From the NCBI GenBank assembly GCA_022572865.1, contig JACZVB010000132.1, positions 1 through 5,452 on the forward strand: 5,452 nt of DNA, in the 5' to 3' direction. Position numbers and translations under genes: made by a program. The notes beneath the pieces are model-generated. The model made no database searches. It was not told the DNA's origin and saw nothing but the letters and a program-made list of their open reading frames with translations. The DNA comes from Chloroflexota bacterium (GTDB taxonomy: Bacteria > Chloroflexota > Dehalococcoidia > Plut-88900). Each line of letters begins with the position of its first letter. Within the stretch, counting starts at the first letter, position 1. This document shows, one piece after another, positions 1 to 5,452 of this stretch.

Positions 1-487
1 CGAGAAACTCTTCATCGATCTGCTTGAGATACGGCTCTAGGTCGGGCCTCCCCTCTGGGGTTTCCTTCTGGGAATGGGGCTGGCGTTTCTGGCCCAGCTG
101 TCGGGCCGCCAGCCAGACCAGGGCTAGTCCTCCCACCAGGGCGATGGGCGGGACCACCCACACCACTAGGTTGAACCCCGTGCTGGGTGGCTGCGACAGG
201 ACGCTTTTGCCGTACCTGTCGACGAAGAAGTCCAGTATCTCCTCTTCGCTCTCCCCCGACTGCAGCTTCTCACGGACCAGAGACCGCATCTGGATCGCCA
301 GATCGGCCTGGGACTGGTCGATGGTCTCCGCGGGGCATACGGGGCACATGAGGAGCCGGTCCAGGGACTGGGCCCGCTCCTCCGGGGTCGGGGTATCAGA
401 GGCGCAGCTGTAGGCCACCAGGGAGACTGCAAAGAGAATGAGGAGAAGACCTCTGGCTCGAACCCGTACAGGTCTCAGGTGCAACAT
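1..487 (-). CDS. ccmH: CcmH, cytochrome c maturation thioredoxin-like protein, partial (C-terminus beyond window)
   Basis: An open frame starting at ATG 487-485 runs off the left edge, giving 162 residues. CcmH helps keep apocytochrome c haem-site cysteines reduced and presents the apoprotein for haem ligation, outside the membrane. Visible are an N-terminal signal or anchor helix (about 12-26, ending in Cys28), the redox motif LMCPVC with Cys48 and Cys51, then PAETIDQSQADLA, the helical bundle SGESEEEILDFFVDRYG (77-93), the family's LSQPPSTG (97-104), a membrane helix (about 106-128) and a polar tail reaching YLKQIDEEFL, typical of CcmH ends. Most of the family's usual length is therefore present. 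GGAG and TGGGGT lie upstream of this ATG. Another in-frame ATG at 511-509 would add eight residues, but has no clear ribosome binding site. It lies 47 bases after actE, so haem-c assembly genes probably continue to the left. Confidence 0.9.
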   Translation of the reverse strand, partial: MLHLRPVRVRARGLLLILFAVSLVAYSCASDTPTPEERAQSLDRLLMCPVCPAETIDQSQADLAIQMRSLVREKLQSGESEEEILDFFVDRYGKSVLSQPPSTGFNLVVWVVPPIALVGGLALVWLAARQLGQKRQPHSQKETPEGRPDLEPYLKQIDEEFL

Positions 488-523
488 CGGCTTAACCCCA
501 CTCCATCCCATCCCTATAGCAAC

Positions 524-529
524 ATTATA
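524..529 (-). promoter_or_regulatory. Possible -10 promoter element (TATAAT) before ccmH
   Basis: The 47-base gap between actE and ccmH holds an exact TATAAT on the minus strand, about 36 bases before the chosen ccmH ATG. I see no convincing -35 box at 16-18 bases upstream (the sequence there is near GAGCAG) and no extended -10 TG. It may be an internal promoter letting ccmH and later genes be expressed without the respiratory complex, or a chance match. Confidence 0.28.
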
Positions 530-534
530 GCCGG

Positions 535-1128
535 CTACTGGTTGGCCTGCTCGGACAGGAAGCGGAGGTAGTGGATGACGGTCCAGCGGTCCTCGTAGGT
601 GAGGAGGTTAAGGAAAGGGGGCATGTTCCCGAGGCCATTGGTGATGACGCCGAAGGCCAGGCCATCCCCGGCCCCATCGGAGGCTGTCAGGGTAATAGAC
701 GGGGCTATGGCGAAATCCGCAGGCGGCGTTACATCCAGGGAAGTGAAAGTCACGGAGATAAAGGTATCGCTGCGGCCCTCCAGTCCGTGGCACATGGAGC
801 AATTCCTGATAAAGATCTGCTTGCCATGCTCCAAGGTCTCGGTTGTGCTCGGATAGGGAAATGGACTCGTCATGGCCAGGGCCTCGGCCGGGGTCGGCTC
901 CCTGGGCCGGAGCTCCAAGGACGCGTCGGTGAAGGGAACTGAGCCCTCGGGCGGGTACAGTCTTGGAGGTTCCTGGGACTTAAAGGACTGCTGATAATGC
1001 ATCTCGGTGAAGATATCTACCGGATATGCCCCGGTGGAGCACGCCAGGGCCACAAGGCCCACAACGGCCGGCAGCAACAGCCATAGGAGCCCGGCTCTAC
1101 GAGTGGATTTGACTTCGATACCCATCAC
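535..1128 (-). CDS. actE: ActE, monohaem lipoprotein cytochrome c
   Basis: A 197-residue cytochrome with an N-terminal hydrophobic segment (about 13-29) ending VALAC, so Cys30 is a probable lipidation site anchoring it to the outer face of the membrane. An ActE-like linker follows (DIFTEMHYQQSFKSQEPP, then EGSVPF). The class I cytochrome c domain has one haem site, CSMCH at 110-114, preceded by HGKQIFIRN, and a likely axial Met169 in GLGNMPPF. The closing helix is RWTVIHYLRFL (181-191). In ACIII, ActE receives electrons from the other haem or Fe-S subunits and passes them to a soluble carrier or oxidase. It lies 49 bases after actD, with AAGGTG (1145-1140) upstream. GTG at 1128 is followed directly by ATG at 1125, and either may be the start. 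Haem attachment needs the Ccm system, whose ccmH follows immediately. Confidence 0.93.
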   Translation of the reverse strand: MMGIEVKSTRRAGLLWLLLPAVVGLVALACSTGAYPVDIFTEMHYQQSFKSQEPPRLYPPEGSVPFTDASLELRPREPTPAEALAMTSPFPYPSTTETLEHGKQIFIRNCSMCHGLEGRSDTFISVTFTSLDVTPPADFAIAPSITLTASDGAGDGLAFGVITNGLGNMPPFLNLLTYEDRWTVIHYLRFLSEQANQ

Positions 1129-1177
1129 TGGATACAGTACACCTTGGTCAAGGACCTGAGGTTAGAGGCTTCGACAA

Positions 1178-1705
1178 TCAGTCCGGTTCCCCTTCCTTGA
1201 TATCCTCGGCTCCGGCCTTCGTGAGGATCTCCTTGGCGACCTTGAACCTGTCCTCGGTAGTGGTGACCAGGATGCCGACATATCCCTCCGTTATGCGCGT
1301 GTCGTACAGGCCCAACTTGGGCCGGGGCAGGCGGGATTCGAAGATGATGCCCAGCACCGTGAAAATTATGGCTCCCAGCATCGTCCCTTCGTAGGTGATG
1401 ATGGCCATGGGGGGTATGGAGAGGATAGGCTTTCCTCCGGTTACCAGAGGGTAGGACACCTGGGTGGCGGTGGTCAGCAGGATCGCCACGGCGAAGCCGA
1501 GGGCGGCGCCGATGAATGGGAAGACGTACAACCTGTGGTTGGTTGTCTTCTCGCCGAAAGCCCCTTCTGGGTAGGGCGTCCCCGACATTATCTCGAACTC
1601 TTTGTCATCGAAGTCCTGGGCCTGAAGGCCCTCTACCGCGTCGGCGGCGCCATCCGCTGTAGAAAAGAGTCCAAGCAGGCTGCGTTTAGGTATGAATGTA
1701 GTCAT
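1178..1705 (-). CDS. actD: ActD, DUF3341 membrane protein of alternative complex III
   Basis: A 175-residue protein of the DUF3341 family, the ActD subunit that is a strong marker for ACIII-like complexes. The N-terminal part (1-58) is a soluble alpha/beta domain opening with LLGLFSTADGAADAVEGL. Two hydrophobic helices follow (about 60-80 and 97-121), joined by the family's conserved stretch YPLVTGGKPILSIPP (85-99) and then TYEGTML. The C-terminal soluble part has RLPRPKLGLYDTR (125-137) and ends in an acidic tail. The length is normal. The protein has no cofactor-binding residues and is thought to stabilise the membrane arm, contacting the NrfD helices. The ATG lies 9 bases after the actC stop. 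The only ribosome-binding-like sequence, AGAGGAA (1724-1718), spans the actC end and is rather far away (12 bases), so translation may depend on coupling from actC. Confidence 0.92.
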   Translation of the reverse strand: MTTFIPKRSLLGLFSTADGAADAVEGLQAQDFDDKEFEIMSGTPYPEGAFGEKTTNHRLYVFPFIGAALGFAVAILLTTATQVSYPLVTGGKPILSIPPMAIITYEGTMLGAIIFTVLGIIFESRLPRPKLGLYDTRITEGYVGILVTTTEDRFKVAKEILTKAGAEDIKEGEPD

Positions 1706-1714
1706 GATCCCACT

Positions 1715-3091
1715 TTATTCCTCTCGCACGATGGACGGCACGTCCCGCCGCCCGATTCTGGTTGTGGCTTCCAACACTTTTCCTTCCTTCTGGTCGAAAA
1801 GGGGTATCAAAGGGAACACCTTCGAGAATAACAGTATCATCAGGGTAACGAAGGCAAAGGACCCCGCTACCAGGATTATCTCTATGATGCTGGGCCGGTA
1901 TGTCCCCCAGACGAAGGTGAAGTCCGCCTTGCGGGTCAGGCCCGGGACTATGATCAGGAACCGCTCCAGCCACATCCCGATGTTTACAAGTATGGAGGTG
2001 AGGAGCATCAGTATTACGCTCCGCCGCACGCCCCTGAAGAGCCACATGGGGATCGGTATGAAGAAAGCTGTGGCTAGGAATATGAAGAACATGAAGTTCC
2101 ATGGCCACTGGTAAATCAGAAGGTTTCGCAACGACACCTCGGCGGCCTCCTGGCTGTACAGGCCGAACAGGAACTCCAAAATGAAGAAATAGAACCAGGT
2201 TGTGCCCACCACCACCAGCAACTTGCCCAGGCCATCCAGATGCTCCGGGCGGATGTACTTCTCCCACTTAAAGGCCCACCGAAGCAGGATCATCACGGTC
2301 ACTACTGCCGAGACCCCGGAGTGGACTGCCCCTATCACGAAGTAGGGGGCCATAATTGTGGAGTGCCAGCTTGAGACCGCCATGGTCATGCCGAAGTCCC
2401 AGGACACGATGCTGTGGACCGATACGAACACCGGAAGGATCAGGGCCGAAAGAAGGATGCCGGCTATGGCCTGGAGCCTCCACTGTCTGGGAGTGCCTCG
2501 CCAGCCCAGGGACAGGGCTCCATATATCTGCTTGCGAGGCCCAGTGCTCCTATCCCTCAGCACCGCCAGGTCCGGTATCAGGGCGACGAACACGAATAGG
2601 CTGGCACTGGTGAGGTAGGTGAAGATGGCGCTGGGGTCCCACACCAGTGGCGAGCGTATATTGGGCCAGATACCGCGGGCGAAGTCGTAGGGGAATACCC
2701 AGTACATGATTCTCCAGGGACGCCCGGTGTGCATCAGCGGAAAGATCATGGCCGTCATCAGGGCGACTATGGTAAGGACCTCCGCCGCCCTGGTCACGGG
2801 CCGACGCCACTCCGCCTGGCTGAGGCGCAGAATGGAGGAGATCATAACCCCGGCATGACTGATGCCCACCCAGAAGACGAAGTTGGTGATGAAGAAGCCC
2901 CACATAACGGGGCGGTTGAGGCCAGTCACCCCTAACCCCTGGTTGATCATGTACCCGAAAGCGCCACCCGCCGTCGCCACCATTATCGCCAGGAAGCCGA
3001 CGGCTATGAACCACCACCTTGGATGGGTCTCTATACCGATAAGCAGGTCCTCATTGATCTGCTTATCGGTCAGGGGGACTCTTTCTTGCAT
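1715..3091 (-). CDS. actC: NrfD-family quinol-interacting membrane subunit, ActC type
   Basis: A 458-residue membrane protein with about ten helices (roughly 27-48, 63-89, 103-122, 155-176, 205-227, 247-272, 287-311, 330-352, 358-384, 401-425). It carries the motif set I associate with ActC: GISHAG (76-81), AEWRRPVTRAAEV (93-105), HTGRPW (121-126), WPNIRSPLVWD (142-152), IPDLA (172-176), LGWRGTPRQW (195-204), SVHSIVSWDF (224-233), WHST (242-245) and GMWLERF (372-378). ActC is the subunit thought to bind quinol at the periplasmic side and pass electrons to the Fe-S head. Charged or titratable residues within helices (His79, Glu104, His121, Asp232, Glu306) are candidates for quinone or proton handling. 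The ATG start has GGAGAG (3103-3098) six bases upstream. It lies 41 bases after the first NrfD gene and 9 bases before actD. Long open frames on both strands inside it are shadows. Confidence 0.94.
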   Translation of the reverse strand: MQERVPLTDKQINEDLLIGIETHPRWWFIAVGFLAIMVATAGGAFGYMINQGLGVTGLNRPVMWGFFITNFVFWVGISHAGVMISSILRLSQAEWRRPVTRAAEVLTIVALMTAMIFPLMHTGRPWRIMYWVFPYDFARGIWPNIRSPLVWDPSAIFTYLTSASLFVFVALIPDLAVLRDRSTGPRKQIYGALSLGWRGTPRQWRLQAIAGILLSALILPVFVSVHSIVSWDFGMTMAVSSWHSTIMAPYFVIGAVHSGVSAVVTVMILLRWAFKWEKYIRPEHLDGLGKLLVVVGTTWFYFFILEFLFGLYSQEAAEVSLRNLLIYQWPWNFMFFIFLATAFFIPIPMWLFRGVRRSVILMLLTSILVNIGMWLERFLIIVPGLTRKADFTFVWGTYRPSIIEIILVAGSFAFVTLMILLFSKVFPLIPLFDQKEGKVLEATTRIGRRDVPSIVREE

Positions 3092-3132
3092 CTCTTACTC
3101 TCCGATTACACGTCTTGCCAGGTTAAGGTCCA

Positions 3133-4572
3133 TCAGTCCGGTTTGGCCAGCACCAGGTAGCGCCTGCGCAGCACCGTCTTGACGCCGCTGAGCAGGTAGC
3201 CCTCCTTTGTCTCCCATAGGGAGATCACGGGTATGAACTTGGTGGCAAGCAGGTAGATGAAGAAGGGCATGGCCAGCCCCCCGGCAATCACCAGAATATC
3301 TGACCCGTTGGGCCAGTTGGTCTGGAAGAAGCTGGGTATTAGGGGTCCGGTGGCCGGCAGCACTTCATCCACGAAAGCCGATTCGTGATGGAAAGCATCG
3401 GTTAGCTCCTGATCAGTGAATGAATAGGCGCCAACGTAGAGACGGATCTTGTCCATGAAGGTGCCGACCAGGATAACGGCGGAGGCCAGTGTCGGCCCTC
3501 CGGGGGTCCTACGAACCCAGTTCCACATTAGGATCAAGAACGGTACCACGAAGGTGAGGAATATGGCGAGGTAGAAGGCTACCCTGTAAGGCCCGATCAT
3601 AAGGAGTTGTAGCACGTTAATTTCGATGGGCTTTCGCCCGTACCAGAAGGTGATGAATCCCGCGAACCAGAAATAGAACCATAGCAGGGTTAGGCCTATG
3701 AGTATTTTGCTCAGGGCCCAGAACGGTTCCATATATATGTATTGCTCGTGTCTGCCGAAGCGCCGGACCAGGTAAAGGGCAACCATCGTTGTGGCCACCG
3801 CGCTCTGCAACCCCGCCAGGGCCTGGAAGGCCGGGAATATGGCGTCGACCCAGCCCGGCACCATGGACATGGCGAAATCAGAGGAGAGCATGAAGTGCAC
3901 GCCGATTAGGAAGACCCAGTACAATCCACCCAATATACCCTGACCCGCTTTCAATATCTTCCACTGGATAGGGGTCCCATTCCATCCGGTGGAGAGGAAC
4001 CTCGCTATCGCCCCCCGGGTGCCGCCATACCTTTTGCCGTACAGCGCCAGGTCTGGAATGGAGGAGGCCCACAGGAGGGCCAGGCCGTTGATCACCAGGA
4101 AGATCATGGCCAGGGCGTCCATCACCCTGGGTGCGCCCCAGGGCCACTCGAACCAGATGCTCTGCCTCTCATCGGCAATGGGAATGGTCCACAGCAGGGG
4201 CAGAAATACCAGGAGGTTGAAGAACCCGACTATTGCAAAAAGCTCCGAAACCCGGGCCAGGGGCCTGCGCCAGTGGGTCTTTGCCATCCTCATGGTTATG
4301 GAGACCAGCAGGGCTCCCTGGCAGGTGGTGAAGAGGAAGGCGAATACCGCGGCGTAATAACCCCAGTCGGTCCGATCGTCGAACCCGTTGGCGGCCTTCA
4401 GGATGAAGCCTGCCACTCCGAGGGCGACGATAATTCCCAGCCCGCCAACGGCCGTCTTGAACTGAGGCCCAATCGCCACCGTCGGGCCCAGGATATCGTC
4501 GTTTATCTCCTGGGATGTGGGGCGGGGCAGCTCCAGCAGGGAGTGGAGCTCCTGTTGGCGGACTCTAGACAT
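3133..4572 (-). CDS. nrfD: NrfD/PsrC-family membrane subunit, probable ActF-like paralogue
   Basis: A 479-residue integral membrane protein with about ten hydrophobic helices (roughly 40-58, 72-94, 108-130, 149-171, 210-230, 243-270, 287-310, 329-350, 361-380, 425-446), the number known for ActC and ActF. NrfD-family signs include HWRRP (100-104), SIPDLA (171-176), GWNGTPIQW (196-204) and VHFMLSSDFAMSMVPGW (225-241). It aligns almost residue for residue with the next gene's product, but has CQG (84-86) where that protein has HAG, and lacks the WHST motif. A loop of about 40 residues (384-424) separates the last two helices. In ACIII, NrfD subunits take electrons from quinol and may move protons. 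By position it replaces ActF, usually encoded after actE. The ATG start has AGGTGG six bases upstream and overlaps the Fe-S gene by 8 bases. The ActF assignment is an inference; the NrfD family is secure. Confidence 0.9.
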   Translation of the reverse strand: MSRVRQQELHSLLELPRPTSQEINDDILGPTVAIGPQFKTAVGGLGIIVALGVAGFILKAANGFDDRTDWGYYAAVFAFLFTTCQGALLVSITMRMAKTHWRRPLARVSELFAIVGFFNLLVFLPLLWTIPIADERQSIWFEWPWGAPRVMDALAMIFLVINGLALLWASSIPDLALYGKRYGGTRGAIARFLSTGWNGTPIQWKILKAGQGILGGLYWVFLIGVHFMLSSDFAMSMVPGWVDAIFPAFQALAGLQSAVATTMVALYLVRRFGRHEQYIYMEPFWALSKILIGLTLLWFYFWFAGFITFWYGRKPIEINVLQLLMIGPYRVAFYLAIFLTFVVPFLILMWNWVRRTPGGPTLASAVILVGTFMDKIRLYVGAYSFTDQELTDAFHHESAFVDEVLPATGPLIPSFFQTNWPNGSDILVIAGGLAMPFFIYLLATKFIPVISLWETKEGYLLSGVKTVLRRRYLVLAKPD

Positions 4573-5272
4573 TCTCCTCCACCTTCTTCAGGTAGATCAC
4601 GTTGGGCTCTGTTCCCAGAGATTCCAGCAGCCTGTAGTGCCGGGAGCCTTTAGCCATTTTGGCGACCTTGCTTTTGGGGTCCTTCAGGTTGCCGAAGACC
4701 AGGGCATCGGTGGGGCAGGTCTGAACGCACGCGGGCTTCAGCTCGCCGTCCACCAGGTCCCGACCTTCATTCTTCAGCTCCCGTTGCTTGCGGCTAATCC
4801 GCTGCACGCAGAAGGTGCATTTCTCCATAATGCCCCGGGTGCGGACCGTCACATCAGGGTTGAGCTGGTTTTCCAGGGTCTTGGGCCATTGGGGCTCCCA
4901 GAAGTTGAAGAAGCGTACCTGGTACGGATCGTTGTTGGCGCAGTACCTGGTCCCCACGCACCTGTTGTAGACCTGCACGTTGAGGCCTTCGTTGTTGTGG
5001 TAAGTGGCGAACACGGGACAGACGGGCTCACAGGGGGCGTTTTCGCAGTGCTGACACAGGACCGGAAGAAACTTGGCTTTTACATTGGGGTATTCCCCTT
5101 CCCAATATCGCTCGATCCGTATCCATTCTATGGCGCGCCGCTGGTGAAACCGGTCCTCTGTGTTGAGGGAAACGTTGTTCTCCGCCTGACAGGCGATGAC
5201 ACAGGCCTGACAGCCGGTGCACCTATCGGTGTCCACCACCATTCCCCACTTGAATTCGTTTTTCTCGCTCAA
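4565..5272 (-). CDS. Four-cluster ferredoxin-like iron-sulfur subunit (ActB2 / NrfC / PsrB type)
   Basis: A 235-residue electron-transfer subunit that should carry a chain of Fe-S clusters between the membrane NrfD subunits and the molybdopterin-like or haem subunits. Four Cys motifs are visible: C18/C21/C24/C28; C73/C76/C81/C85 followed by Pro; a third reading CVGTRYCANNDP, with C105 and C111 only; and C152/C155 paired with C182/C186. Thr108 in place of the second Cys of motif three matches the GTRYC signature of ACIII Fe-S domains, where one cluster is 3Fe-4S. Asp115 in place of the last Cys is unusual. There is no signal peptide, as expected if it is exported with, or held by, the large subunit. 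The start is TTG with a strong Shine-Dalgarno at 5279-5285. The end overlaps the next gene by 8 bases, suggesting translational coupling. The family is certain; the exact complex type is inferred from the neighbours. Confidence 0.93.
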   Translation of the reverse strand: MSEKNEFKWGMVVDTDRCTGCQACVIACQAENNVSLNTEDRFHQRRAIEWIRIERYWEGEYPNVKAKFLPVLCQHCENAPCEPVCPVFATYHNNEGLNVQVYNRCVGTRYCANNDPYQVRFFNFWEPQWPKTLENQLNPDVTVRTRGIMEKCTFCVQRISRKQRELKNEGRDLVDGELKPACVQTCPTDALVFGNLKDPKSKVAKMAKGSRHYRLLESLGTEPNVIYLKKVEENV

Positions 5273-5278
5273 TTGAGG

Positions 5279-5285
5279 CCTCCTT
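5279..5285 (-). promoter_or_regulatory. Ribosome binding site AAGGAGG deciding a TTG start
   Basis: On the minus strand AAGGAGG ends six bases before TTG at 5272-5270. This is a near-ideal Shine-Dalgarno with ideal spacing. The first in-frame ATG is ten codons further in (Met11), just before the first cluster motif, and has no comparable site. The site therefore supports TTG as the start of the Fe-S subunit. Confidence 0.8.
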
Positions 5286-5305
5286 GGCCGGGTATATACG
5301 AGATA

Positions 5306-5452
5306 TTAGCCTTTGCGTACCACCTGTATCACCTCGGTTGTTGGGGCGGGCAGCGACTCGACACTTCCCTCGAATTTGGGAAGTGTCCGTTCCTTTTTTG
5401 TCTTGGTAACCTTTACCCTGGTGGCGTTCCAGGCCAGGGCGCCGGTGTTGGG
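5306..5452 (-). CDS. C-terminal end of a molybdopterin oxidoreductase-like subunit (ActB1-like), partial
   Basis: An open frame enters from the right edge and ends at TAA (5308-5306), giving the last 48 residues of a larger protein. It begins PNTGALAWNATRVKV and ends in a basic tail, QVVRKG. A short beta-strand reading ATRVKV followed by Lys-rich residues is how many DMSO-reductase-family large subunits end, after their C-terminal cofactor-capping domain. The next gene, 33 bases downstream, is a four-cluster ferredoxin-like subunit, the usual partner of such a protein. In most ACIII operons I know of, the molybdopterin-like and Fe-S domains are fused as ActB; here a stop codon separates them. 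The cofactor-binding part is outside the window, so whether Mo is bound cannot be judged. The identification rests on a short tail plus context. The frame also contains a perfect inverted repeat (5360-5387). Confidence 0.72.
   Translation of the reverse strand, partial: PNTGALAWNATRVKVTKTKKERTLPKFEGSVESLPAPTTEVIQVVRKG
5360..5387. repeat. Perfect 10-bp inverted repeat with 8-base loop, T-run on the plus side
   Basis: The arms GACACTTCCC (5360-5369) and GGGAAGTGTC (5378-5387) are exact reverse complements, separated by TCGAATTT. On the plus strand the stem is followed six bases later by six T residues (5394-5399). On the coding (minus) strand the same run is an A-tract before the stem. The repeat lies inside the coding end of the molybdopterin-like subunit, where it encodes roughly TLPKFEGSV. 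It could be a hairpin in the operon mRNA near the junction with the Fe-S gene, or a weak plus-strand terminator for antisense transcription. The six-base gap before the T-run makes a classical terminator doubtful. The pairing is certain; the function is not. Confidence 0.5.

Noticed and set aside
24..413. Plus-strand open frame of 129 codons near the left edge
   Set aside because: It is antisense to ccmH, whose CxxC motif, membrane helix and tail are convincing. The plus-strand product is low-complexity Ser/Arg-rich.
166..432. Minus-strand open frame of 88 codons near the left edge
   Set aside because: It is a Pro/Arg/Ser-rich shadow in another frame of ccmH. The true frame is the longer one that runs off the edge and begins at 487.
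1140..1152. Short CCTT/AAGG hairpin and a TTGACC box in the actD-actE gap, considered as a promoter or a structure hiding the ribosome binding site
   Set aside because: The stem is only 4-5 bp with a tiny loop, and no -10 element lies at a proper distance from TTGACC. Chance is sufficient.
1692..2114. Plus-strand open frame of 140 codons opposite actC
   Set aside because: It lies wholly antisense to a conserved membrane protein, its product shows no family features, and there is no good ribosome binding site. It is a shadow of the real gene's composition.
1686..2267. Minus-strand open frame of 193 codons overlapping actC and the start of actD in another frame
   Set aside because: The product is rich in His, Pro, Gly and Arg with no recognisable fold, while the overlapping frame encodes a clear NrfD protein.
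4273..4653. Plus-strand open frame of 126 codons across the Fe-S/NrfD junction
   Set aside because: It is antisense to two conserved genes, with a Gly/Glu-rich product showing no domain.
1..5452. Searched by eye for CRISPR arrays, tRNA or rRNA genes, insertion sequences and long direct repeats
   Set aside because: None seen. The window is almost fully coding, gaps are under 50 bases, and no repeat family or transposase fragment is visible.

Overview
The window is one minus-strand gene cluster, read right to left, with no gene supported on the plus strand. It encodes most of a membrane-bound, quinone-linked respiratory complex of the alternative complex III (ACIII) / complex iron-sulfur molybdoenzyme (CISM) type, followed by the start of a cytochrome c maturation gene. 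Seven coding regions are packed tightly: gaps are 33, 41, 9, 49 and 47 bases, and one junction overlaps by 8 bases. This suggests a single operon. Base composition is moderately GC-rich. The gene set (NrfD pair, DUF3341 protein, lipoprotein cytochrome c, CcmH with an LMCPVCP motif) suggests an aerobic or facultatively respiring bacterium. Chloroflexota is my best guess, but it is an inference from gene content and not proven by the sequence.

Layout from the right edge (transcription order): the last 48 residues of a molybdopterin-oxidoreductase-like subunit (5306-5452); a separate four-cluster ferredoxin-like subunit with a TTG start and a strong Shine-Dalgarno (4565-5272); an NrfD-family 10-helix membrane protein in the likely role of ActF (3133-4572); a second NrfD paralogue that carries the ActC-type motifs (1715-3091); ActD, the DUF3341 two-helix protein (1178-1705); ActE, a monohaem lipoprotein cytochrome c (535-1128); and the N-terminal 162 residues of CcmH, which runs off the left edge (1-487).

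Likely joint function: the two NrfD subunits would sit in the membrane and handle quinol, while the Fe-S subunit and the molybdopterin-like subunit form the extracytoplasmic electron-transfer head. ActE would pass electrons to a soluble carrier or directly to a terminal oxidase. CcmH belongs to the machinery that attaches haem c, so its position behind actE links haem supply to the complex. The cofactor-bearing part of the molybdopterin-like subunit and any pentahaem ActA lie outside the window. The choice between a true ACIII (no Mo) and a catalytic Mo enzyme therefore cannot be made here.

Points worth a second look: the Fe-S subunit has Asp where the third Cys motif normally ends in Cys, besides the Thr typical of a 3Fe-4S site; ActB appears split into two genes; the ActF-like NrfD gene lies before actC instead of after actE; the two NrfD paralogues are collinear, but one lacks the His of the HAG motif; and a perfect 10-bp inverted repeat lies inside the end of the molybdopterin-subunit gene.
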